DNA of 21,566 bases from contig LARN01000033.1 in the NCBI GenBank assembly GCA_000980495.1, forward strand, positions 1 to 21,566. Direction: 5' to 3'. The stretch comes from Acinetobacter sp. N54.MGS-139. Its GTDB lineage: Bacteria; Pseudomonadota; Gammaproteobacteria; Burkholderiales; Burkholderiaceae_F. The position numbers were made by a program, and so were the translations under genes. The stretch's first letter is position 1, and each line of letters opens with the position of its first letter. Shown here piece by piece: positions 1 to 6,008 of the stretch. The notes under the pieces are model-generated. The model was not told the DNA's origin, searched no databases, and saw nothing but the letters and a program-made list of their open reading frames with translations.

Positions 1-1
1 C

Positions 2-184
2 GAGGATCTCTTGAAGAAAACAATAATCAGCTTCAAGGGGTACCGCGATGCTCTGCAGAAAGTGGAACAAATCGAAGGGGTTAGATATAAAAAGAAACGC
101 CTCAAACATGGGACAACTTTAGATGTTATCGATTGCCGTTCAGTTCGAGGAGCTGAGTATTACAAGGACCGCTTCAATCACTGA
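2..184 (+). CDS. istA: IS21-family transposase IstA, C-terminal end (partial)
   Basis: An open frame enters from the left edge and ends at TGA 182-184, giving about 60 residues. It ends in a basic stretch followed by RSVRGAEYYKDRF, which resembles the C-terminal tail of IstA proteins, where a VRG.xYY-type motif is common. It lies 19 nt upstream of a clear istB on the same strand, which is the usual IS21 order. IstA is the DDE transposase that cuts and joins the element ends. The catalytic domain lies outside the window, so the assignment depends mainly on the istB neighbour. Confidence 0.72.
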   Translation, partial: EDLLKKTIISFKGYRDALQKVEQIEGVRYKKKRLKHGTTLDVIDCRSVRGAEYYKDRFNH

Positions 185-203
185 TGAAAAATTAGGAGTA
201 GTG

Positions 204-968
204 ATGACAATGAAAATTGATGCGGCAGAGGTCGCAAAAGTATTTAGTGATTTGAAACTCCCGGCAGCATTTAAGGCATACGAACAGCAGCTTGGAGATC
301 CCTGTGCAATGAAATTGGACTTCGGAGATCGTGTTGCCTTGATACTTAGAGCAGAACTGGCCAGCAGAACGCAAAAAAGAATCCAGCGGCGCATTAAAGA
401 AAGTGGAATCTGCGACAGCATGGTTGGTCTCGACAACACTATCTTTACTCCGGACAGAGGTATGGACGAAACCTGCGTGCGGGAGCTGGCCAGATGCGAA
501 TGGCTCGCTGCAGAGGAACCTTCATGGATATTAATCACAGGCAAGTCGGGAACCGGCAAAACTTGGATTATGAAAAGTCTTATTAAGGCCGCAGCGGAAC
601 GTCAATACAGGTGCCGTTATGTAAAAACTCGGGATTTAATGGAGGACATAGCAATTGCCGTCGACGAGAAGCGGTTCAGCCGATTAGCAGATCAGCTGGA
701 CCGCTATGACCTTATCGGGCTTGACGACTTCAATCTTTTAAAGGCGAAAGATGAGGTAAGAGAGGCAATGTTAGAGCTGTTTGACCGACGCTGGAATAAA
801 CGAGGTCTAATCATCTCCAGTCAGTACCCGTTTGATCAATGGTACGAGTATATCGGAGGAAGAGGAGATCAGAGGGATGCCATGATGGATCGCATTGCAA
901 ACGGCAGTCATCGATTAGAACTTAAAGGGCCTTCAATGCGTGAAAAACGTGAAAAGGTTATGAAGTAA
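204..968 (+). CDS. istB: IS21-family AAA+ ATPase helper IstB
   Basis: This 254-aa protein is the ATP-dependent helper of IS21 transposition, which assembles on target DNA and recruits and stimulates IstA. Walker A (GKSGTGKT, about residues 113-120) and Walker B (LIGLDDF, about 170-176) are intact. The C-terminal IISSQYPFDQWYEYIG block and the DRIANGSHRLELKGPSMR block are IstB hallmarks. Length is normal for the family (about 250 aa). I chose ATG 204 because AGGAG at 194-198 sits 5 nt upstream. The frame is open upstream to 123 but would overlap istA. No damage is visible, so the element may still be active. Confidence 0.95.
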   Translation: MTMKIDAAEVAKVFSDLKLPAAFKAYEQQLGDPCAMKLDFGDRVALILRAELASRTQKRIQRRIKESGICDSMVGLDNTIFTPDRGMDETCVRELARCEWLAAEEPSWILITGKSGTGKTWIMKSLIKAAAERQYRCRYVKTRDLMEDIAIAVDEKRFSRLADQLDRYDLIGLDDFNLLKAKDEVREAMLELFDRRWNKRGLIISSQYPFDQWYEYIGGRGDQRDAMMDRIANGSHRLELKGPSMREKREKVMK

Positions 969-976
969 AAAAAAAA

Positions 977-1037
977 TGTCTCCCCGGCCTAAATCACCCT
1001 CGGCCTCCGGCCTCGGTTGATTTAGGCCGGGGAGACA
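977..1037 (-). terminator. Perfect 20-bp inverted repeat downstream of istB
   Basis: The arms at 977-996 and 1018-1037 are perfectly complementary over 20 bp. The 21-nt loop is itself GC-rich and repetitive (CGGCCTCCGGCCTCGG). An A run at 967-976 lies directly before it, so on the minus strand the hairpin is followed by a T tract, as in an intrinsic terminator reading toward istB antisense. On the plus strand no T tract follows. It may shield the IS from outside transcription, or it may be a transposon-end structure. Confidence 0.55.
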
Positions 1038-1091
1038 AAGTCAAAAAGAAAGAAACCTGAAGCCAAAATCTAAGAACTTAAGAAACGTTCA

Positions 1092-1129
1092 CGGAAATTT
1101 GCGAAAAGCCAGCGGAAATAGTGAGAAAA
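1092..1129 (+). repeat. Subterminal direct repeats, probable IS21 right end
   Basis: Two related direct repeats, CGGAAATTTGCGAAAA (1092-1107) and CGGAAATAGTGAGAAAA (1113-1129), lie about 21 bp apart downstream of istB. IS21-family ends typically carry several short internal repeats that bind the transposase, so the right boundary is probably a little beyond this (about 1130-1200). The left end is outside the window, so the exact terminus and target duplication cannot be read. Confidence 0.4.
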
Positions 1130-1154
1130 ATCCATAATTCGCACCAACCGAGTT

Positions 1155-1193
1155 ATGCAGGCATATGAACGGACATATGCGGAGAACCTGCAT
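1155..1193. repeat. Nested inverted repeats
   Basis: An outer pair ATGCAGG (1155-1161) / CCTGCAT (1187-1193) encloses an inner pair GCATATG (1161-1167) / CATATGC (1174-1180). It lies between the IS21-type repeats and the tRNA genes. It could be part of the IS terminus or a remnant of the site into which the IS inserted. No T tract follows, so it is not a standard terminator. Confidence 0.35.
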
Positions 1194-1326
1194 ATAAATT
1201 TAGATGGTTAACGGCGCAATTATATAGTGAGTGGCGGTAATTAAAGGAGGGACTGATGGAATTTAACCCCTGATTACACTTTTGGGATGGTATCGGCGAG
1301 GTTTTGGAATACAAAAAGCAGACATG
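1194..1326 (+). other. Intergenic stretch with an ideal SD before a 5-codon ORF
   Basis: No gene of normal size is visible here. TAAAGGAGGG (1242-1251) is a near-perfect Shine-Dalgarno sequence placed properly before ATG 1256, but the frame stops after five codons (TGA 1271-1273). The same frame continues for 17 more codons to a second TGA just before the tRNA terminator. It may be the 5' stub of a gene lost near the IS, or a chance match. Confidence 0.3.
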
Positions 1327-1350
1327 AAAAAAGCAGCTCCACAGCTGCCT
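1327..1350 (-). terminator. Rho-independent terminator of the tRNA-fMet pair
   Basis: On the minus strand, downstream of both tRNAs, GCAGCT and AGCTGC (plus-strand positions 1333-1338 and 1343-1348) form a 6-bp stem with a 4-nt loop. It is followed by six Ts (plus-strand A run 1327-1332). This is a standard intrinsic terminator for the tRNA transcript. Confidence 0.85.
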
Positions 1351-1377
1351 TTGACATCACCAATTCAAAAATAGAAT

Positions 1378-1454
<77 letters not shown>

Positions 1455-1533
1455 ATTATTGTGTGTTTGACGTTACCGTCGTTTTACGTTTTGGTATGCC
1501 TTCCCAAAACAACCAATCCCGATTAAAAGGAAT

Positions 1534-1610
<77 letters not shown>

Positions 1611-1645
1611 ATCAATGTGAAACATCTCGTGTAACGAGGAATGTA

Positions 1646-1674
1646 ACTATATCACTCTTGTTCAAGTCATGCAA
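1646..1674 (-). promoter_or_regulatory. Sigma-70 promoter of the tRNA-fMet operon
   Basis: Read on the minus strand, a -35 box TTGCAT (plus positions 1669-1674) is separated by exactly 17 nt from a -10 box TATAGT (1646-1651). The predicted start falls about 30 nt upstream of the first tRNA. Confidence 0.75.
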
Positions 1675-1887
1675 ATTCCCGATGGCAGTAAAAACCTATT
1701 TTGAGATTCAAAACATGAATCAGGTAGCCAAGGAAACTTGTAAATAAATTATAACTAATTGAATTTATTGAAATATGAAAATATCACGTTACGAAAAATA
1801 ATTTTGTATTTCGAAAAGTTAAAAGCAATATTTTTTGGCGCTAAATTATTTATCACGTTGATCGGTGATCCCGAAAAACGGTTAAAC

Positions 1888-1947
1888 GCAGCTAAAAGCT
1901 GCAATCCACGATTCGAATCGCTTTTACCCAAAGACGTTCGAACGTCT
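1888..1947. promoter_or_regulatory. Cluster of three palindromes upstream of the BASS transporter
   Basis: Three dyads lie in 60 bp: GCAGCT-AAA-AGCTGC (1888-1902), the perfect 12-bp palindrome CGATTCGAATCG (1909-1920) and the perfect 16-bp palindrome AGACGTTCGAACGTCT (1932-1947). The last two share a TTCGAA core with centres 25 bp apart, and another TTTCGAAA occurs at 1809-1816. The last palindrome ends 34 nt before the transporter start. This suggests operator sites for a dimeric regulator. The 1620-1981 gap holds no convincing gene. Confidence 0.5.
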
Positions 1948-1981
1948 ATAAGAAATTTTGTCTTAACACTAGAAAATTAAA

Positions 1982-2938
1982 ATGGCGTTCCTTGCATCTG
2001 TTAGTCAATTCCTTGGCAAAACATTTGCCCTGTGGGTTCTTGTTTTTGCCGGTCTTGCATATATCTCTCCGGATTCTTTTAAGTTTTTTGCTCCTTATAT
2101 TTCGCCGCTGCTCGGCATCATTATGTTCGGCATCGGCTTGACACTTAAGGCCAGCGATTTCTCCGAAGTCTTCCGCCGTCCGATGGCAGTTGCCATCGGT
2201 ACCTTGGGTCAGTTCACAATCATGCCGATTTTGGCTTGGCTGCTTTGCTTGGTCTTTAATCTTCCGCCCGACATTGCCGTCGGCGTCATTCTTGTCGGCT
2301 GCTGCCCCGGCGGCACAGCCTCCAATGTGATGACCTATCTTGCCCGCGGTGACGTTCCCCTTTCCGTGACTGTCTCCTCTCTGAGCACCATTCTGGCTCC
2401 GATCGTGACTCCGGCATTGATTTATCTCTTTGCACATTCCTGGATTAACGTGAATCCGGTTGCAATGTTCTGGTCCATCATCCAGATCGTGATCCTCCCG
2501 ATTATTCTCGGTTTGATCGTCAAAGCCATCTTTAAGTCCAAGATTGACGCAGCCGTGACTGCCCTTCCGGCTATATCCGTCATCGCGATCATCATGATTG
2601 TGAGTGCTGTCGTTGCCGTCTCTCAGAAGAAGATTGCTGAAATCGGTCTCCTCGTCTTCGCAGTGGTCGTGCTTCACAACGGTTTAGGCCTTCTGCTCGG
2701 TTTCTTCTTAGGCAAGATCACCGGTATGGATGTGGCTAAGTGCAAAGCCTTGAGCCTTGAAATCGGTATGCAGAATTCCGGTTTGGGTGTCGCTCTTGCA
2801 ACGGCACACTTCAACCCGATCGCCGCGGTTCCGAGCGCCATCTTCTCGGTTTGGCACAACATTTCCGGCCCGATCGCCGCAGCTATTTATCGCCGCATGC
2901 AGGATAAAGGTTCAGCCGACCAAAATGATCCGACTTGA
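1982..2938 (+). CDS. Bile acid:sodium symporter (BASS) family transporter
   Basis: This 318-aa polytopic inner-membrane protein has about nine to ten hydrophobic segments. The family hallmark GCCPGGTASNVMTYLARGD lies near residues 106-124, and the second signature SLEIGMQNSGLGVALA near 259-274 is followed by VPSAIFSVWHNISGP. BASS proteins use a Na+ gradient to move organic anions. Bacterial members include pantoate/ketopantoate (PanS) and bile-acid or keto-acid carriers, and the substrate cannot be told from sequence. There is no Shine-Dalgarno sequence before ATG 1982 (TAGAAAATTAAA), so translation may rely on an A-rich leader. It has its own downstream terminator, so it is probably a single-gene unit. 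Confidence 0.9.
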   Translation: MAFLASVSQFLGKTFALWVLVFAGLAYISPDSFKFFAPYISPLLGIIMFGIGLTLKASDFSEVFRRPMAVAIGTLGQFTIMPILAWLLCLVFNLPPDIAVGVILVGCCPGGTASNVMTYLARGDVPLSVTVSSLSTILAPIVTPALIYLFAHSWINVNPVAMFWSIIQIVILPIILGLIVKAIFKSKIDAAVTALPAISVIAIIMIVSAVVAVSQKKIAEIGLLVFAVVVLHNGLGLLLGFFLGKITGMDVAKCKALSLEIGMQNSGLGVALATAHFNPIAAVPSAIFSVWHNISGPIAAAIYRRMQDKGSADQNDPT

Positions 2939-2971
2939 TCCCGCTTTTCTGTAATCTCTCTAAAATCACAG

Positions 2972-3005
2972 CGGACGGCCTCAAAAACCGTCCGTTTTGC
3001 CTTTT
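2972..3005 (+). terminator. Rho-independent terminator after the BASS gene
   Basis: CGGACGG (2972-2978) and CCGTCCG (2988-2994) form a 7-bp stem with a 9-nt loop, followed by TTTTGCCTTTT. Confidence 0.85.
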
Positions 3006-3022
3006 ATTGAACGATTAATAAT

Positions 3023-3577
3023 ATGTATTACATACCTACCACTTATCTAACGGTCAGAGATGACGAGGGTCCGATTGTTTTCCAGCGTGAAGACTTGATG
3101 CGCTACAGCGGCAACCGCGGTTTGATTGCCAGCGGCGTCACTTTCCGCCTCCTTGGCGCTGCATTTGAGGATCTTTGTCCGAACGAGATCCCGCACCGCG
3201 AATATTTCCGCTTCCGCACTTCTTTCCCCGGCGATGAAGTCCGTGACGGCATCGAATTAGTGACACGGGCTGTATTAAAAGGCAGGTACTTTGTTGATAC
3301 TTCAATTGCGCCCGATTTTGCGCCTCAGACGCCCGCCAACGGAGCAATGTACTTTGAAGTTGCCTACTTAGACAGAGCTTTTGCTTACAGCTTCGACCAC
3401 AATATCTTCACTAAGGAGTGGGCCGATGAAGTGATCAAGCACCAGGAAGGCAGTCTTTCGGAAGAAGAACATGCGCGTTATCTGGAGTACAAATATGAAG
3501 TGCTCGGGAAGCTGCTCACTCGAATGAACGTCTTTAATTACAGAGAGCCGATTCCGGTTACTCGATTAAACCGCTAA
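3023..3577 (+). CDS. Conserved-looking protein of unknown function (184 aa)
   Basis: I do not recognise this protein. It is soluble, with no signal peptide or membrane segment, and mixed alpha/beta in appearance. A basic central strand-helix region DGIELVTRAVLKGRYFVD lies around residues 74-91, and an acidic helical tail (EEEHARYLEYKYEVLGKLL) lies near 148-166. The central block loosely recalls the DAIQ.xTG.T.GKGN core of FmdE-like proteins, but the cysteine and glycine motifs are absent, so this is only a remote analogy. Codon choice matches its neighbours, which supports a real gene. The start lacks a Shine-Dalgarno sequence (ATTAATAATATG). A Nudix gene follows 55 nt downstream and may be co-transcribed. 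Confidence 0.8.
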   Translation: MYYIPTTYLTVRDDEGPIVFQREDLMRYSGNRGLIASGVTFRLLGAAFEDLCPNEIPHREYFRFRTSFPGDEVRDGIELVTRAVLKGRYFVDTSIAPDFAPQTPANGAMYFEVAYLDRAFAYSFDHNIFTKEWADEVIKHQEGSLSEEEHARYLEYKYEVLGKLLTRMNVFNYREPIPVTRLNR

Positions 3578-3585
3578 TGCTTCTT

Positions 3586-3606
3586 CGGGCAAGCTCTGTT
3601 TGCCCG
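3586..3606 (+). terminator. Hairpin between the unknown gene and the Nudix gene
   Basis: CGGGCAA (3586-3592) and TTGCCCG (3600-3606) form a perfect 7-bp stem with a 7-nt loop. The following sequence CTTCTCCTTC is pyrimidine-rich but has no continuous T run, so at most it attenuates transcription or stabilises the upstream mRNA. Confidence 0.4.
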
Positions 3607-3632
3607 CTTCTCCTTCATACTCGGAGATCGGT

Positions 3633-4196
3633 ATGAGTAAAAAGCCAATTCTTTTCTGCACACAATGCGGCGCCCCAGTCGAAAGGAAGATTCCCGAGGG
3701 CGACGATCACGAACGCTATGTTTGTACTGCCTGCGGAGAAATTTTCTACGAAAATCCCCTCAACATTGTCGGGACTGTTCCTGTATGGGAAGACAAAGTG
3801 CTTCTTTGCCGCCGAGCGATTGAACCGAGAAAAGGTTATTGGACACTACCTGCCGGCCATCAGGAAATGAAGGAAACCACGAGAGACGGAGCAGCTCGAG
3901 AGACCAGAGAAGAAGCCGGTATCGACTTCAGAATTGCCGACGAACCCTATGTCTATTTAGATTTAGCGCACGCCAGCCAATCCCATGTGATTTTTCTTGC
4001 GGCTATGGAAAGCCCTGAGGCAAACCCCGGACCTGAATCCTTTGAAGCCAGACTCTTCAGTGAAGATGAAATACCTTGGGACAAGATTGCTTTTAACTCG
4101 GTCGATAAAATCCTCAGGCTCTATTTTGACGATGCCAAAACCGGAAACTTTCCTTTCCACTACATCGAGCGACACAAACAAGGAAAAATACCTTAA
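3633..4196 (+). CDS. Zinc-ribbon Nudix hydrolase
   Basis: This 187-aa cytosolic hydrolase cleaves a nucleoside diphosphate linked to another moiety. An N-terminal zinc ribbon (C9-x2-C12 and C31-x2-C34) precedes the Nudix fold. The Nudix box GHQEMKETTRDGAARETREEAG begins at G75 and fits GX5EX7REUXEEXGU. The ribbon-Nudix arrangement occurs in NADH pyrophosphatase-like and FAD or ADP-ribose pyrophosphatases. The NudC SQPWPFPxS motif is missing, so NADH decapping is unlikely. I chose ATG 3633 because GGAG (about 3620-3623) precedes it. The frame is open to 3600, but that would run into the preceding hairpin. A strong terminator follows. Confidence 0.88.
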   Translation: MSKKPILFCTQCGAPVERKIPEGDDHERYVCTACGEIFYENPLNIVGTVPVWEDKVLLCRRAIEPRKGYWTLPAGHQEMKETTRDGAARETREEAGIDFRIADEPYVYLDLAHASQSHVIFLAAMESPEANPGPESFEARLFSEDEIPWDKIAFNSVDKILRLYFDDAKTGNFPFHYIERHKQGKIP

Positions 4197-4221
4197 TTAC
4201 CACTGAAAGCATATTTTTCTT

Positions 4222-4413
4222 CTAATTACTTGCAAGACGGCCTTGGTTTTCCATATCAAGGCCGTTTTCGTTTGATTTTCGCTGCCTTCTGAGTCCGATC
4301 ACCGCATTGATTCGGTATACTTTTCCGTTGATATTGAATTTGCCTTCCGGCAGCTCAATGGCGTTCAAACCGTCCTTATCGGCGGATAATATCGGGATGA
4401 CCTTATTAAAGTC
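4222..4413 (-). pseudogene. Possible gene remnant, minus strand
   Basis: The 4197-4430 gap holds a minus-strand frame that runs open for 63 codons from TAG 4414-4416 to TAG 4222-4224, with protein-like content such as NAIELPEGKFNINGKVYRIN. It has no ATG until near its end and no ribosome binding site, and it reads through the Nudix terminator. It may be the decayed tail of a lost gene. The plus-strand frames are also partly open here, so chance cannot be excluded. Confidence 0.3.
4237..4268 (+). terminator. Rho-independent terminator after the Nudix gene
   Basis: ACGGCCTTG (4237-4245) and CAAGGCCGT (4257-4265) form a perfect 9-bp stem with an 11-nt loop. The sequence continues TTTCGTTTGATTTT. 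Confidence 0.88.
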
Positions 4414-4430
4414 CTAAGCGAAAAAAGAAA

Positions 4431-5489
4431 ATGAATTCAATTTACAAACTTGCCAAGTCAGTTTTGTTCCGTTTTACCCCTGAACAAGCTCACCACATTA
4501 TTCTTTCGAACCTTGACTGGGCTACTCAGCTCGGCGCTCAGAAACTTGTCACTCGATCCTTCCCGGAAAATCCTATTGAAATCATGGGTCTGCGCTTCCC
4601 GAACTGCGTCGGCTTAGCTGCAGGCATGGATAAGGACGGCGAGCATGTCACAGCCTTCGGCGCTTTGGGTTTCGGTTCCGTTGAAATCGGTACCGTAACA
4701 CCTAAAGGACAGCCCGGCAATCCCAAACCCCGCCTCTTCCGCCTGATCCCTGATGAAGCCATCATCAACCGCATGGGCTTCAACAACGTCGGCGCGATTC
4801 AGGTTGCTAAGAATCTTCAGAGCGCCAGAGCGTTCCGAAATCGCGGCGGCATCTTAGGCATCAATATCGGCAAGAACAAAGTTACGCCTAACAGCGAAGC
4901 TTTATCGGATTACAAGAAATGTATGGATCGTCTCTACACCTCCGGTGATTACATCGCGATCAACATTTCTTCTCCGAACACACCTAACCTTCGTGACCTG
5001 CAGGCTGATGCAGAACTCGACAAGCTGCTTCTCGGTATCGCCGAACATCGTCAGCGTTTAGCCGATGAAAACGACGGCAAAGTCGTTCCTATTGCCGTCA
5101 AGATTGCACCAGACCTGTCAGACGACGGCGTCAAACACGCGCTGGACATCATCGTTAAACACGGCATGAACGGCGTGATTTGCACGAACACAACCATTTC
5201 CAGAGAACCGGTTGAACACAACCCGCTCGCCAAAGAAACAGGCGGCTTGTCCGGCAAACCTCTGATGGCTCGTTCTACGGAAGTCACCCGTATTGCCTCT
5301 GAGCATCTCCAGGGTGCGCTGCCGATCATTGCTTCCGGCGGCATCATGAGTGCTCAGGACGCCGTCGAGAAAATGGAAGCCGGTGCTTCTATCGTTCAGC
5401 TCTACACAGGTTTCATTTACAAAGGTCCGGAACTGATCGCGGATTGTTCCGAAGCCATCGCTCAGTGGCGTGACCAGAAAGGCAGATAA
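4431..5489 (+). CDS. pyrD: Dihydroorotate dehydrogenase (quinone), class 2
   Basis: This 352-aa peripheral inner-membrane FMN enzyme oxidises dihydroorotate to orotate in pyrimidine synthesis and passes the electrons to the quinone pool. The N-terminal amphipathic helices (about 1-35, FRFTPEQAHHI) form the quinone tunnel typical of class 2. The FMN site shows GLAAGMDKDGE, GSVEIGTVTPKGQPGNPKPR and NRMGFNN. The catalytic-loop serine sits in NISSPNTPNLR, and IASGGI plus QLYTGFIYKGP complete the phosphate site. Length is normal. It is followed after 5 nt by thpR, so the two are likely co-transcribed. Linking pyrimidine synthesis to quinone means that anaerobic growth needs respiratory reductases such as those elsewhere in this window. 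Confidence 0.97.
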   Translation: MNSIYKLAKSVLFRFTPEQAHHIILSNLDWATQLGAQKLVTRSFPENPIEIMGLRFPNCVGLAAGMDKDGEHVTAFGALGFGSVEIGTVTPKGQPGNPKPRLFRLIPDEAIINRMGFNNVGAIQVAKNLQSARAFRNRGGILGINIGKNKVTPNSEALSDYKKCMDRLYTSGDYIAINISSPNTPNLRDLQADAELDKLLLGIAEHRQRLADENDGKVVPIAVKIAPDLSDDGVKHALDIIVKHGMNGVICTNTTISREPVEHNPLAKETGGLSGKPLMARSTEVTRIASEHLQGALPIIASGGIMSAQDAVEKMEAGASIVQLYTGFIYKGPELIADCSEAIAQWRDQKGR

Positions 5490-5494
5490 GTTTT

Positions 5495-5992
5495 ATGAAG
5501 TGTTTTATCGGACTTCCCGCTGCGCCTAGCGTCATTAATAAACTAGTGGACGCTCAGGATAGAGCTTTAAGTTTCGATGCGGGCGCGCGGCCTGTGCCGA
5601 AAGAAAATTTTCATTTAACTTTAGCTTTTATCGGGGAAATTGAACCCGATAAGGCTCGGTTAATCGCTCAGCTTCTGCCGCTGACAACGGACTTTTCCGG
5701 CAAAAGCTGGTTGATCGACAACAGCGGCCTTTTCATTCGTCCTCAAGTGGCTTGGGTCGGCGGCAGCGCCTGTCCCGAAATCGAACACTTGGCTAGGGAA
5801 TCTCGTGAGATTTTGGATCGTCTCCATATCTCTTACGACAAAGGCCGTTTTAAACCGCATATCACCATTCTTCGGAAATCGCATTTGGCGGAACCGGTCA
5901 TTCAGCATCCTTTTGAATGGCCGATTTTGCGTCCGAGAATCTTTGAATCTCGATTAAACGCCGACGGTCGTCGGGAGTACGTACCCCTATAA
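5495..5992 (+). CDS. thpR: RNA 2',3'-cyclic phosphodiesterase (2'-5' RNA ligase family)
   Basis: This 165-aa cytosolic protein of the 2H phosphoesterase superfamily carries both catalytic histidine motifs: HLTL at H40 and HITI at H121. Family members hydrolyse 2',3'-cyclic phosphate RNA ends and can join tRNA halves by 2'-5' linkage in vitro. The N-terminal KCFIGLPA strand and the C-terminal SRLNADGRREYVPL are typical of ThpR. Length is close to the usual 175-180 aa. The gene starts 5 nt after pyrD and ends 16 nt before the next gene, so it is the middle gene of a tight cluster. Confidence 0.93.
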   Translation: MKCFIGLPAAPSVINKLVDAQDRALSFDAGARPVPKENFHLTLAFIGEIEPDKARLIAQLLPLTTDFSGKSWLIDNSGLFIRPQVAWVGGSACPEIEHLARESREILDRLHISYDKGRFKPHITILRKSHLAEPVIQHPFEWPILRPRIFESRLNADGRREYVPL

Positions 5993-6008
5993 CTTAGAGA
6001 GATTGACT

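Noticed and set aside
1759..1980. 73-codon frame starting at TTG before the BASS gene
   Set aside because: It has no ATG, no ribosome site and no recognisable protein character, and it runs through three palindromes. It is better explained as regulatory DNA.
1946..2677. Long minus-strand frame opposite the BASS gene (243 codons)
   Set aside because: It is rich in H, D, N and R, as expected from the complement of a transmembrane coding sequence. The plus-strand protein has clear family motifs.
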